Source of the DNA: Candidatus Aegiribacteria sp.
GTDB taxonomy: Bacteria; Fermentibacterota; Fermentibacteria; Fermentibacterales; JCC-6
Direction of reading: 5' to 3'
Length of the DNA stretch: 38,261 nucleotides
Assembly: GCA_030594645.1 (NCBI GenBank)
Contig: JAUVEU010000023.1
Coordinates: 1 to 38,261, forward strand
Made by a program: the position numbers and the translations under genes. The first letter of the stretch is position 1, and each line of letters begins with the position of its first letter. Shown piece after piece: positions 9,133 to 17,259 of the stretch. The notes beneath the pieces were generated by a model. It was not told where the DNA came from and did not search any database. It was given only the letters and a program-made list of their open reading frames with translations.

Positions 9133-9510
9133 TTATTCGCTTCCGTATTTCAGATGCTCTTCTTTAACCTTGAGAGTTTTGCTTAGACGCTTGGCCATGG
9201 CATCGGAGTAGGTGCGTCGACCATGCTCATAGTCGCTGACCATGTTCTGGCGGATACCCAGTTTCTCTGCGAGTTGGGTCTGAGTCAGACCGGCCTTAAG
9301 CCGAGCACCGGCAAGCAGGTTGCCGATGCGGTTCTTTTCCATCTCCTGCCAGTATTCAGTACTCTCGATGGAAACAGATTCGTCTTCTGGATATTGATCG
9401 TTGGCCAGGACGGTAACATCGTACTTTTTCTTGATCCAGGCGAGCAATTCGTCAACATGTTCGCCGTGAATCGAAATCTCAATATGGGGTTTTTTCACGA
9501 GAGCCAGCAT
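9133..9510 (-). CDS. XRE-family antitoxin (HigA-like) of a type II toxin-antitoxin pair
   Basis: A 125-residue DNA-binding antitoxin. The C-terminal half has a clear HTH_3 domain: IGNLLAGARLKAGLTQTQLA, then EKLGIRQNMVSDYEHGRRTYSDAMAKRLSKTL. The N-terminal 60 residues (IEISIHGEHVDELLAWIKKK and an acidic linker) are probably the toxin-binding part. Its start overlaps the 3' end of the upstream toxin gene by 32 bases, with GAGGTG seven bases before the ATG. The toxin-first order is as in higBA. Such antitoxins usually repress their own promoter, which fits the dyad at 9749-9763. The pairing is inferred from gene order and family resemblance. Confidence 0.85.
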   Translation of the reverse strand: MLALVKKPHIEISIHGEHVDELLAWIKKKYDVTVLANDQYPEDESVSIESTEYWQEMEKNRIGNLLAGARLKAGLTQTQLAEKLGIRQNMVSDYEHGRRTYSDAMAKRLSKTLKVKEEHLKYGSE

Positions 9511-9745
9511 AATACACCTCGATCACTATTTCGTGTTTATGGCATGTCCAGCATGCCACATATCTGTAGTTCAAATGGCAATGGTATCGATCCTTGCCCA
9601 GTGGTGAGAAGTTGCGCCATGATTTTTGGACCGGGCCATCTGCCTGGAGATCTGCGATCAATAAGAAAAGAATCTTCTGAACATCGACGGGTAGCTTCTT
9701 CAGACGGTGAATAACCTTCTTCTTGATCCGGACTTCATATTTCAT
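9479..9745 (-). CDS. RelE/HigB-superfamily toxin
   Basis: An 88-residue toxin-like protein of the RelE/ParE fold. It has the usual helical hairpin at the N-terminus (VIHRLKKLPVDVQKILFLLI), then the strand region with SPLGKDRYHCHLNYRYVACW, and ends in EIVIEVYYAGSREKTPY. The R-Y-H-C-H-L and EVYY-x-G-x-R/H-E-K-x-PY patterns are typical of cytotoxic translational repressors that cut ribosome-bound mRNA. Basic residues suitable for RNA contact are kept, so it is probably active. The partner antitoxin follows with a 32-base overlap. No ribosome-binding site precedes the ATG; the predicted promoter would start transcription only a few bases before it. Confidence 0.85.
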   Translation of the reverse strand: MKYEVRIKKKVIHRLKKLPVDVQKILFLLIADLQADGPVQKSWRNFSPLGKDRYHCHLNYRYVACWTCHKHEIVIEVYYAGSREKTPY

Positions 9746-9748
9746 TGT

Positions 9749-9783
9749 GGTTATAATATAACCTGATACTTGAATTTCTGCAA
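9749..9783 (-). promoter_or_regulatory. Toxin-antitoxin promoter with overlapping operator dyad
   Basis: On the minus strand a -35-like TTGCAG (9778-9783) and a -10-like TATATT (9755-9760) are separated by exactly 17 bases. A perfect 15-base dyad, GGTTATA-A-TATAACC on the plus strand (9749-9763), covers the -10. The site lies just before the toxin ATG at 9745. An XRE antitoxin binding here would block RNA polymerase, the usual autoregulation of such modules. The function is inferred from position and symmetry. Confidence 0.6.
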
Positions 9784-9806
9784 GATATTTTTCTCGACAG
9801 CGAACA

Positions 9807-9836
9807 TTGATTATACAGCTGTATCAATTCTAATTT
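9807..9836 (+). promoter_or_regulatory. Putative promoter with 12-bp dyad upstream of the propeller lipoprotein
   Basis: TTGATT (9807-9812) and TAATTT (9831-9836) are 18 bases apart and could form a sigma70-type promoter. The spacer holds the perfect palindrome ATACAGCTGTAT (9813-9824), extended by ATTG/CAAT with one bulged base. It could be a repressor site. The leader to the lipoprotein ATG would be about 140 bases. The remainder of 9837-9983 shows nothing else recognisable. Confidence 0.35.
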
Positions 9837-9983
9837 TATATGAAAATGATGTTACTATATTGTAAGGTCAAGATTGCATGGGGAAATTTGCGGGTTGATT
9901 TCAACTTGCCAATTAGAACGGCTGATGCAATAATTTCTTCTGAGTATTTTATCCGAATGATCATAAACCCGGAAGAAGATGCA

Positions 9984-11105
9984 ATGAAATACAGAGAATC
10001 CTTATTTTTGCTTGCCGGTGTATATTTTTTAACCTCAGCAGGTTGCGGATCGGGTGATGAAATCGGTTCAACCGGAGTAGCGCGAAGAGGAGAGGATACG
10101 CTGGTGGCTCCTGCCGACAGCGTACTTTTTGTATCGGACACGATCTCGGTTGATCTCATGAATGATTACGGTATTGTTACCGTAGATGATATTGATGCTA
10201 CTGACAGAGGTTTGATAGCGCTTCTCGATGGAGTAAGCGCAACAGTCACCGTCATTTCGGAGAAGGGTGAGCTTATTGCCCTGACCGGAAGCTCAGGCAG
10301 CGGTCCAGGTGAATTCCAGTGGCCTCAGGCGATATCCATCTCCAGCAACGGCTCAGTCGCGGTTTCGGATATGATGGCTGGAATTGTGAGGATACTCGAG
10401 CCCGATCTTGATTCGTATTTTGATCTGCAGGGGTTCACAATGGCAAATCCAGGTGTCATGTATCTGATGAGTGATGGCGGCTTTGTTGGAATGAGAGTGA
10501 TCTTTCGCTCAGATGAAGGGAATACTTTAATAGGCCACCAGACTGCCCGCTGGTCTGAAAGTGCGTCAGAACCCGTAGTGATTTACAGGGAGGATTTGGA
10601 ATTATTCACTCCCAATGATTTTGGCCGGTCAATAATCACTCCCTACCCTGCGGCCTGCAATTCAGATGGCATTGTCTTTTTAGCGGATGTGTCCAGCGAG
10701 GAGTACATCCTGCATTCCTACAAGCCTGACGGAACCCTTCTTCGGTCGATTGAATGCCCGTTCCAGCGAACGGAAAAAACGGAATTTGAAATACGCACTG
10801 AAGAAGATGTGGTGTTAAGGCGTATGCAGCAGAGCGCCCATCAGGCTGACTACACAGCAGATCCCTATCATTACGCGGTTTCCTCACTGGCTATTGGCCC
10901 GCGGGGAAGGCTCTGGGCGGAACGACCAGGAGCAGAAAACGTATTTTTTGATGTCTACGACCCGGAGACGGGTCAGCTTCTTTTCACTGCATCAGCGGAA
11001 GTGGAACTTGACCTTGCAAGGCTGGAAGTAACCAGAGGAGGAATCCTGGGAGTTACGACAGGTGAGATTCCCTCCCTTGTAAACCTGGGGGTTACAGCTC
11101 CTTGA
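9984..11105 (+). CDS. Lipoprotein with six-bladed beta-propeller (NHL/BF2222-like)
   Basis: About 373 residues, with a lipoprotein-type signal (MKYRESLFLLAGVYFLTSAG followed by Cys), so it is predicted to be anchored in the membrane and face the periplasm or cell surface. The body is a repeated beta-sheet pattern with the hallmark TGSSGSGPGEFQWPQAISIS, then GSVAVSDMMAGIVRIL, as in six-bladed propeller lipoproteins common in the FCB group. The role is unknown; such proteins usually bind ligands or other proteins. The frame extends upstream to 9840, but the added 48 residues do not look like protein and the lipobox needs the ATG at 9984. The next gene, a DNA glycosylase, starts 43 bases after the stop. 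Confidence 0.75.
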   Translation: MKYRESLFLLAGVYFLTSAGCGSGDEIGSTGVARRGEDTLVAPADSVLFVSDTISVDLMNDYGIVTVDDIDATDRGLIALLDGVSATVTVISEKGELIALTGSSGSGPGEFQWPQAISISSNGSVAVSDMMAGIVRILEPDLDSYFDLQGFTMANPGVMYLMSDGGFVGMRVIFRSDEGNTLIGHQTARWSESASEPVVIYREDLELFTPNDFGRSIITPYPAACNSDGIVFLADVSSEEYILHSYKPDGTLLRSIECPFQRTEKTEFEIRTEEDVVLRRMQQSAHQADYTADPYHYAVSSLAIGPRGRLWAERPGAENVFFDVYDPETGQLLFTASAEVELDLARLEVTRGGILGVTTGEIPSLVNLGVTAP

Positions 11106-11148
11106 CCGCCTGGAACTGTGGAAGGATACCGGAACTCCATTTGAGGAG

Positions 11149-11757
11149 ATGTTTGCGCTGAACGAGTATATCTCTCCGCCGGAGGAATTCTTCCTCAAAG
11201 ATGCGGTAACGCTAGCTCCGGCTCTCCTCGGGTGCATATTAAGAAGAGATACCCCGAATGGATTAATCACCGGCATAATCGTTGAAACAGAGAGCTACAC
11301 AGAGGATGATCCGGCTAGCCATGCTTTTGGCGGCAGGACAGATCGCAACTGGCCGATGTTCGAGAAAGGGGGTATGGCTTACGTGTACCTGATCTACGGT
11401 ATTCATAACTGTTTCAATGTAACCTCGGGAATGGAAAACAGCGGTGAAGCAGTGTTGATCAGAGCTCTTCAACCTGTTGAAGGGGTCGAACTCATGAAAA
11501 AGAACCGGATGGTTAGAAAAACGACTGATCTCTGCAGCGGACCCGGAAAACTCTGTCAGGCGCTATCTATCGACAGGAGTCTTTCCGGTGTTTGTCTGAC
11601 GAACGGTGAAATTCAGATCCAGATGCCCTGTTTCAGGGAAGAAGTGGATATTGTGAGAACGGTACGGATTGGCGTTACAAAAGCAGCAGAACTTCCAAGG
11701 CGATTTCTGATTAGTAATTCGAAATGGGTATCCGGAAAGATTGATCAGTCGGGTTGA
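11149..11757 (+). CDS. DNA-3-methyladenine glycosylase (AAG/MPG family)
   Basis: A 202-residue base-excision repair enzyme that removes alkylated purines such as 3-methyladenine. The family signatures are intact: the catalytic segment IVETESYTEDDPASHAFGG with the expected Glu-x-Glu-x-Tyr, then KGGMAYVYLIYGIHNCFNV, then EAVLIRALQP and LCSGPGKLCQALSID. Length is normal for bacterial Aag. The ATG at 11149 is the only usual start codon in the open frame before the domain. GAGGAG lies directly against it, closer than usual, so translation may be weak or use GGAAGG further upstream. It ends 13 bases inside the convergent membrane-protein gene. Confidence 0.93.
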   Translation: MFALNEYISPPEEFFLKDAVTLAPALLGCILRRDTPNGLITGIIVETESYTEDDPASHAFGGRTDRNWPMFEKGGMAYVYLIYGIHNCFNVTSGMENSGEAVLIRALQPVEGVELMKKNRMVRKTTDLCSGPGKLCQALSIDRSLSGVCLTNGEIQIQMPCFREEVDIVRTVRIGVTKAAELPRRFLISNSKWVSGKIDQSG

Positions 11758-12443
11758 ATTTCAGGCATCCTCGAAAGAATTCTGGAGGCGAGCAGCAGTA
11801 GCCCTATTCCTTCCAGTACCGCAAAGAAGACGTAGATATCACCGTGAAAAGCAGCTCCACTTCCCTCAATCCATCTAAGAGTCCAGAGTATGTACCCATG
11901 TGGAATAAGCAACTGAAAAACAGGTGACAGTGTCCACGCTGCTGAAACTGCCTGTGACATTAATGCCATTAGAAATAGAATTCTTCCGCTGAATGGCAGA
12001 TATTCTTCAAGGATAAAAAGAAGAGAAACCGCAGTCATGGTCGAAAAGGGAATAACGACCCACAGCTGCCATGGGATAATATCGAGTCTCATTCCCCATA
12101 GCGCTGCAAGCACGAGAGAAGGAAGAACACCGGCCAGGAATGGAAGTGCAATCTCAGGAAGCAGGAGAGCGACTTTTCCCGATTTTGAAGGGAACAGCAG
12201 TTCTGCAAGGGCTTTCCTTGCAGTTGACTCCGGCCATCCCATAAGAAATGCTGCTGGCGCTGCATAAGCAACACAGGAAATCAATAGAGTCAAAGGATCA
12301 ACTCGTGTCTGGCCGGGAAATATCCAGGCCGCAACCGGTGCCGCAAGCAGGATCCATAGAAATGCCTGCCTGTTCACAGCCCATTCGGACATGAGCTGGA
12401 GCACCCTGATCCAGGTTCTCAGATGTCCAGATCTTCCCCGCAA
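11745..12443 (-). CDS. Six-helix membrane protein, ABC-2 permease-like
   Basis: Up to 232 residues, with about six hydrophobic helices (for example FLWILLAAPVAAWIFP, LTLLISCVAYAAPAAFLMGW, FLAGVLPSLVLAALWGM, LWVVIPFSTMTAVSLLFIL). An N-terminal amphipathic segment (WIRVLQLMSEWAVNRQ) comes before the first helix, as in ABC-2-type permeases. It overlaps the preceding ABC-ATPase-like gene by up to 25 bases, so the two are likely made together. The start is uncertain: TTG 12443, GTG 12404 or ATG 12392. The pairing suggests a transporter or a transporter-derived membrane complex. The family assignment rests on topology and neighbourhood, not on a diagnostic motif. Confidence 0.6.
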   Translation of the reverse strand: MRGRSGHLRTWIRVLQLMSEWAVNRQAFLWILLAAPVAAWIFPGQTRVDPLTLLISCVAYAAPAAFLMGWPESTARKALAELLFPSKSGKVALLLPEIALPFLAGVLPSLVLAALWGMRLDIIPWQLWVVIPFSTMTAVSLLFILEEYLPFSGRILFLMALMSQAVSAAWTLSPVFQLLIPHGYILWTLRWIEGSGAAFHGDIYVFFAVLEGIGLLLLASRILSRMPEIQPD

Positions 12444-13363
12444 AAAAGATCCACCTCTCCAGTGTCTTCATCTTCAGAGAAAAAGTCCATCAGTTCCTCT
12501 GAAGAAGGAGATCTGATTTCCAGACCTGCGATCTGCCTTGAATTAGCTCTGGCCAGGTTCGCCAGATTTGTGACCGCTGCAGACAGGTTAGAGTGATTGA
12601 ATTGATATCCGCCTTCTACTGCTATAATATTTCTTGCACCTTTAAGGCTTTCCATTACCGATCTGGGCAATGCCGGAAAGAAAAGTACCCTCACACGAAT
12701 GAGGGAAGAACACGCATCGGCAAGTTCTTGGAAGCGAATAATATGGGCAACGCTGTATTTACTGCACAGAGCAATTCTCTGAGATGATTGTGGCACATAC
12801 TCCAATCCGGGAACTGACGCAACAACTGCGCAATTACTGTCACAGAGGTCTTCCAGGAGTGGATGCAGATCAATTGGAAATGGTCCCTGAAGGATCAGAA
12901 CCTTTGGAACAGGAAGGCAGGCTGCTGCGAAACCGGTGAAAAATCTCAGATCAGCTGATAGATCCTCTACAGGAGTGTCCCTGTAATCTGTCAGAGAACA
13001 CCAGTTATACAGCTGAGAGAGGATTTCCTCAGAATCCTTTCCGCTGAAACCGGCCGCTGCCGCAGCAAGTTCAAGGTATCCTGAGACCGTTACACCACCG
13101 GGACATGAAAAACTCGCAGATACATATGCTGTGAGACCTCTTGCGTCATGACTCATGACATCCAGATGCTGCTCACCTATCAGGACCCTGCCTGAAACAG
13201 GGCTGCTTCTTCCCGCCAGAATAGCGGCAAGTTTCGGGGCTATTGTATTCTGGTCACCCAGAAGGATCAGCATCGAACCTGCAAGAACAGCCAGTTCCAG
13301 TGGATCAGCAGTTTTATTCGAGAGGTACAGTTCATCGGTTATGAGCTGTACAGATGAATCCAT
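12419..13363 (-). CDS. ABC transporter ATPase-like protein with lost catalytic motifs
   Basis: A 314-residue protein whose N-terminal 210 residues keep the layout of an ABC ATPase but not its catalytic residues. Residues 36-44 (GDQNTIAPK) sit where Walker A should be and lack the GKS/T. LAGRSSPVSGRVLIG matches the following strand. DLSADLRFFTGFAAACLPVP (134-153) replaces the LSGGQ signature. KVLILQGPF (154-162) replaces Walker B and lacks the Asp-Glu pair. No Q-loop Gln or switch His is seen. The C-terminal 100 residues are acidic and unrecognised. It begins five bases after the oxidoreductase gene and overlaps the membrane-protein gene. It probably cannot hydrolyse ATP; a structural or regulatory role is inferred. 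Confidence 0.65.
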   Translation of the reverse strand: MDSSVQLITDELYLSNKTADPLELAVLAGSMLILLGDQNTIAPKLAAILAGRSSPVSGRVLIGEQHLDVMSHDARGLTAYVSASFSCPGGVTVSGYLELAAAAAGFSGKDSEEILSQLYNWCSLTDYRDTPVEDLSADLRFFTGFAAACLPVPKVLILQGPFPIDLHPLLEDLCDSNCAVVASVPGLEYVPQSSQRIALCSKYSVAHIIRFQELADACSSLIRVRVLFFPALPRSVMESLKGARNIIAVEGGYQFNHSNLSAAVTNLANLARANSRQIAGLEIRSPSSEELMDFFSEDEDTGEVDLFCGEDLDI

Positions 13364-13368
13364 CCTGC

Positions 13369-14367
13369 TTATTCCTTTCTGAAAGCCTTCTTCAGGCTGT
13401 CATCAGCCAGCTCAAGTGCTCGTACAACCGCAAGTCCCTCGGCTCCTGACGATTTGGGAGTACTGCCGGTTTCAATGCAACGGAGAAATTCTTCCATTTC
13501 GCTCGCGAGAGGTTCGCTTGTGTCGAGTTTGGGTGAAACAATATCTCCCGTTCTGTAGGAGAGCTGATACTCGCCAAAGCTTTCCGGTTCAATTACTTCA
13601 ACACCTTTATCGTAGATCTTGATTTTTTCAAGAGGTTCAGTGTCATCGTATACAAGCATCTTCCTGCTCCCGACAATAACAGTTCTTCTTAATTTTGAGG
13701 GTGAGAGCCAGGAAACCTGGACATTGGCTATTGAACCGCTTGGGAACGCCAGATCAATAAAAGCTACATCCGGTATTTCATTAAGAACATATGCATGACC
13801 GAATGCATTTACTTCGAGCGGTTCTTCATTCAGCCAGTAGAAAAGCATTGAAAAATCGTGCGGGGCGAGATCCCAGATAACTGATACATCCTTCTGATGC
13901 AAACCCAGATTTACTCTGCTCGATGTTATAAAATGAATGTCTCCGAGATCTCCGCTGTCGATTATTTCCTTGGTCTTGATTACGGGAGGAGAGAACATGA
14001 ACGTATGTCCAACCATGGTGACCAGTCCGTTTTTTCTCCCTAGATCAACCAGTTCTTCAGCTTCCTCTATACATTTAGCGAAAGGTTTTTCAACAAAAAC
14101 ATGTTTTCCTGCCTGAAGAGCCTGCTTTGCCAGCGGAAAATGAGAGGAAACGTCAGTGGCAATAACAATAGCATTCAGATCATCGTTGTCGATCAGATCC
14201 TGGTAATTTCTGGTGCTTTTAATATCCGGATAGTGTCCGGCCATCTTTTTCAAACGCGCAGCGTTGGAATCGCATATGACAAGACCGCCATTCCTGCGAT
14301 TGGCGTAAATATTCCTGAGCAGGTTGGGGCCCCAGTATCCAAGTCCGACTATTCCAGTTTTTACCAT
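13369..14367 (-). CDS. Gfo/Idh/MocA family NAD(P)-dependent oxidoreductase
   Basis: About 332 residues. The N-terminal Rossmann domain has VKTGIVGLGYWGPNLLRN, the GxGxxG-type dinucleotide motif with the YWGPN form common in nucleotide-sugar dehydrogenases of the WlbA kind. The active-site lysine motif is FVEKPFAKCIEEAEEL. Further typical elements are VTMVGHTFMFSPP and the DLAPHDFSMLFYW segment. The likely role is oxidation or dehydration chemistry on a sugar, often for surface polysaccharide. The start at 14367 is chosen because GGAAGGAA precedes it and it sits directly before the Rossmann strand. It is the first gene of a three-gene minus-strand set with the ABC-like and membrane proteins, and it diverges from clpB across a palindrome. 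Confidence 0.9.
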   Translation of the reverse strand: MVKTGIVGLGYWGPNLLRNIYANRRNGGLVICDSNAARLKKMAGHYPDIKSTRNYQDLIDNDDLNAIVIATDVSSHFPLAKQALQAGKHVFVEKPFAKCIEEAEELVDLGRKNGLVTMVGHTFMFSPPVIKTKEIIDSGDLGDIHFITSSRVNLGLHQKDVSVIWDLAPHDFSMLFYWLNEEPLEVNAFGHAYVLNEIPDVAFIDLAFPSGSIANVQVSWLSPSKLRRTVIVGSRKMLVYDDTEPLEKIKIYDKGVEVIEPESFGEYQLSYRTGDIVSPKLDTSEPLASEMEEFLRCIETGSTPKSSGAEGLAVVRALELADDSLKKAFRKE

Positions 14368-14456
14368 AATATTCCTTCCTGATTTTTTATACATTCAAGC
14401 AATACGGAATTCCGTGGAAACTACCACCTTTTGTCGCAACGGTAAAGCATCGCGGC

Positions 14457-14578
14457 GGGGGCCGGGTGGGGGCCGGGCCTAACATCTAAACATTTTTTTT
14501 TGCGGGGACACGCATCATAGAGTGCATGTCCCCTTGGGGCGAAGTTAGAAAATGTTTAAATGTTAGGCCCGGCCCCCA
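14457..14578. repeat. Nested palindromic element upstream of clpB
   Basis: Outer arms at 14467-14496 and 14549-14578 are complementary in 29 of 30 positions. Inside them a second hairpin is formed by GGGGACACGCA (14504-14514) and TGCATGTCCCC (14523-14533), with one mismatch and an 8-base loop. This is followed by a possible CCCC-TT-GGGG switch partner (14530-14539). The outer end GGGGGCCGGG is tandemly duplicated at 14457-14467. The shape is that of a REP/MITE-type element, possibly moved by a Y1 transposase elsewhere in the genome. It lies between the divergent oxidoreductase and clpB genes and occupies the clpB upstream region. Confidence 0.75.
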
Positions 14579-14637
14579 TTGACCGGTTGCCTGATTTGAG
14601 ACTTGCATCTATATGTTATGCAAAGGAGAAGTTGTTT

Positions 14638-17250
14638 ATGGATTTCGAAAAATTAACGATTAAATCAAAGGAAGCAATCCAGGAAGCAGGTAACCTTGCC
14701 ATTGAAGCAGGCAATCCCGAGATTGCCCCGGTTCATCTGGCATCAGTGCTTCTTGATGATTCGAAGAATGTTATTGCAGGTGTACTTGACAGTCTGGAGA
14801 TTGACCGGAACAGGATAATAAACGAAGTCGCCGGGATTCTTGGATCGCTGCCAAAGACTCAGGGCGGCACTGAGCCCCGCATGTCAAGAACGATGATCAA
14901 GGTGTTAGGCGCTGCAGAGAAAATCGCATTCAAGATGAAAGATGAATATGTCGCCAGAGAACATCTGTTCCTTGGTCTGTTAAAAGAAGGGGGCAGGATA
15001 TCTGATGTCTTTGAATCCATCGGTATCTCTGAAAAAGATTTTCTTTCAGCTCTGGCTGCGGTAAGAGGATCTTCCAGAATTGATACCGAAACCTCCGAAG
15101 ACAACTATAAATCGCTTGAGAAATACACAAGAGATCTTACGAGAATGGCCCGTCAGGAAAAGTTGGATCCTGTAATCGGAAGAGATGACGAGATCCGTAG
15201 AGTAATGCAGGTTCTTGGCAGGAGACGTAAGAACAATCCGGTTCTCATTGGCGAGCCAGGTGTCGGTAAAACCGCGATAGTTGAAGGACTTGCGCGCCGC
15301 ATCGCTGAAGGTGATGTGCCGGAAACATTGACTGATAAACGGGTACTGTCTCTGGATATGGGTGCGCTGATAGCCGGAGCGAAATTCCGCGGGGAATTCG
15401 AGGAAAGACTGAAATCAGTACTGAAAGAAATTACGGCATCAGAAGGCAGAGTAATTCTATTTATTGACGAAATGCATACTCTGATAGGAGCGGGGGCAGC
15501 AGAGGGGGCTGTTGATGCGGCCAATATGCTTAAACCGGTTCTGGCCAGAGGGGAATTGCATTGTATAGGCGCGACAACCCTGGATGAGTACAGAAAGCAT
15601 GTTGAAAAGGATGCTGCTCTTGAAAGAAGATTCCAGCCGGTTATGGTCAAACCACCTTCTATTGAGGATACAATCAGTATTCTAAGAGGACTGAGGGAAA
15701 GATATGAGAGTCATCACGGAATCATCATTCAGGACGCTGCCCTGATTGCCGCGGCCACTCTTTCTGACCGTTACATAACTGATAGATTTCTTCCTGATAA
15801 AGCGATTGACCTGATGGACGAGGCTGCGAGCAGACTCCGAATTGAAATCGACAGTATGCCCGAGGAAATCGATGAAATCAGGCGGAAAATCATACAGCTG
15901 GAGATAGAACGGGAAGGTTTGCGAAGAGAGGATGATTCGAGTTGTCGGGCAGAACTTGAGGCTATTGAAAAGGAGCTTGCTGAGCTTGGGGAGGAGAGAA
16001 CTGCACTTGAATTGCGCTGGAAAAATGAGAAGGATCTCATTGACAGGATCAGGGATCTCGCAAGGGAGGCAGAGGATCTTCGAGGAGAATCAAAGATCGC
16101 TGAACGGCAGGGTGACCTTGAAAAGGTAGCTGAAATAAGGTATGGAAATCTCCATGAACTTGAAGAGAAAACGTCAGATCTCAGGCAGAAGCTGGAAGAC
16201 ATTCAGAAGTGTGGATCCATGCTTTCCGAAGAGATCACAGCCGACAACATCGCGGAGGTAGTTTCAAGGTGGACAGGCATTCCTGTCTCCCGACTGATGG
16301 AAAGCGAGAAGCAGCGTCTTCTCACACTTGAAGACGAGCTTCATCAAAGAGTTATCGGGCAGGATGAAGCAGTTTCCGCTATAGCGGAGGCAGTCAGGAG
16401 AGCGAGAGCGAATGTGCAGGATCCGAACAGACCTCTCGGAAGCTTTATTTTCATGGGACCGACCGGAGTGGGCAAGACCGAGCTTGCACGATCACTTGCA
16501 GATTTCCTGTTTGATGATGAGAACTCACTGATCAGAATCGATATGAGTGAGTTCATGGAGAAGCATTCTGTTTCCCGCCTGATAGGGGCACCTCCCGGAT
16601 ATGTAGGATACGATGAGGGAGGATACCTGACAGAGGCAGTCAGGAGAAATCCTTATTCCGTGATTCTTTTCGATGAGATCGAGAAAGCGCATCAGGACGT
16701 TTTCAACATTTTTCTGCAGATCCTGGATGAAGGCCGTCTTACTGACGGGCAGGGAAGAACTGTGGATTTCCGCAACAGCGTTATAATCATGACAAGCAAT
16801 CTGGGGAGTGACTGGATAGCTGAAACAGCTGGAAAACTATCGCAGAAGGAGTTGACAGAAAGAGCAAAGCGGGAACTTGGCACCAGATTCAGACCTGAAT
16901 TTCTTAACAGGATAGACGACATAATTGTGTTCCGTCCGCTTGGCCGGGATGAGATCAGAAAGATCGTGGAAATCCAGCTTTCGAGGTTGAACAGAATTCT
17001 CGGAGAACAGAATATTGCTCTTCTTTCATCCGAATCAGCAATAGATCTTCTTGCCAGGATAGGATACGATCCGGCATTCGGAGCCAGGCCTCTGAAACGT
17101 GTACTGCAGAAACATGTACAGAATGAACTCGCAACAGCTATTATCGACGGGAGTATTCTCCCAGGCCAGGAAGTTCTCCTTGATACGGATGGAGATGATT
17201 TCATACTTGAACTCGTTTCATCAGAAGAGGATAATTCTGAAACAGAGTAG
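14638..17250 (+). CDS. clpB: ClpB-type AAA+ disaggregase
   Basis: An 870-residue HSP100 chaperone that pulls proteins out of aggregates with DnaK. It has an N-terminal Clp_N repeat domain (about 1-145), a first AAA+ module with Walker A GEPGVGKT (205-212) and [15 protein letters not shown], and a long charged coiled-coil middle domain (about 410-530). The second AAA+ module has Walker A GPTGVGKT (607-614) and [10 protein letters not shown], and a C-terminal D2-small domain follows with [13 protein letters not shown]. The middle domain marks it as ClpB rather than ClpA or ClpC. The ATG has AAGGAG nine bases upstream; the open frame reaches back to 14560 but that part is palindrome sequence. 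No clear CIRCE or heat-shock promoter was seen. Confidence 0.96.
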   Translation: MDFEKLTIKSKEAIQEAGNLAIEAGNPEIAPVHLASVLLDDSKNVIAGVLDSLEIDRNRIINEVAGILGSLPKTQGGTEPRMSRTMIKVLGAAEKIAFKMKDEYVAREHLFLGLLKEGGRISDVFESIGISEKDFLSALAAVRGSSRIDTETSEDNYKSLEKYTRDLTRMARQEKLDPVIGRDDEIRRVMQVLGRRRKNNPVLIGEPGVGKTAIVEGLARRIAEGDVPETLTDKRVLSLDMGALIAGAKFRGEFEERLKSVLKEITASEGRVILFIDEMHTLIGAGAAEGAVDAANMLKPVLARGELHCIGATTLDEYRKHVEKDAALERRFQPVMVKPPSIEDTISILRGLRERYESHHGIIIQDAALIAAATLSDRYITDRFLPDKAIDLMDEAASRLRIEIDSMPEEIDEIRRKIIQLEIEREGLRREDDSSCRAELEAIEKELAELGEERTALELRWKNEKDLIDRIRDLAREAEDLRGESKIAERQGDLEKVAEIRYGNLHELEEKTSDLRQKLEDIQKCGSMLSEEITADNIAEVVSRWTGIPVSRLMESEKQRLLTLEDELHQRVIGQDEAVSAIAEAVRRARANVQDPNRPLGSFIFMGPTGVGKTELARSLADFLFDDENSLIRIDMSEFMEKHSVSRLIGAPPGYVGYDEGGYLTEAVRRNPYSVILFDEIEKAHQDVFNIFLQILDEGRLTDGQGRTVDFRNSVIIMTSNLGSDWIAETAGKLSQKELTERAKRELGTRFRPEFLNRIDDIIVFRPLGRDEIRKIVEIQLSRLNRILGEQNIALLSSESAIDLLARIGYDPAFGARPLKRVLQKHVQNELATAIIDGSILPGQEVLLDTDGDDFILELVSSEEDNSETE

Positions 17251-17259
17251 CGAGTTTCT

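Noticed and set aside
9840..9983. 48-residue N-terminal extension of the propeller lipoprotein
   Set aside because: It would bury the lipoprotein signal and covers what looks like an untranslated leader.
14560..14637. 26-residue N-terminal extension of ClpB
   Set aside because: The sequence is the right arm of the palindrome; the ATG at 14638 has a proper Shine-Dalgarno and the family start.
15153..15650. 165-residue minus-strand frame inside clpB (also 15771-16202 and 16692-17408)
   Set aside because: Antisense shadows of conserved ClpB modules; low-complexity Ser/Arg content and no family resemblance.
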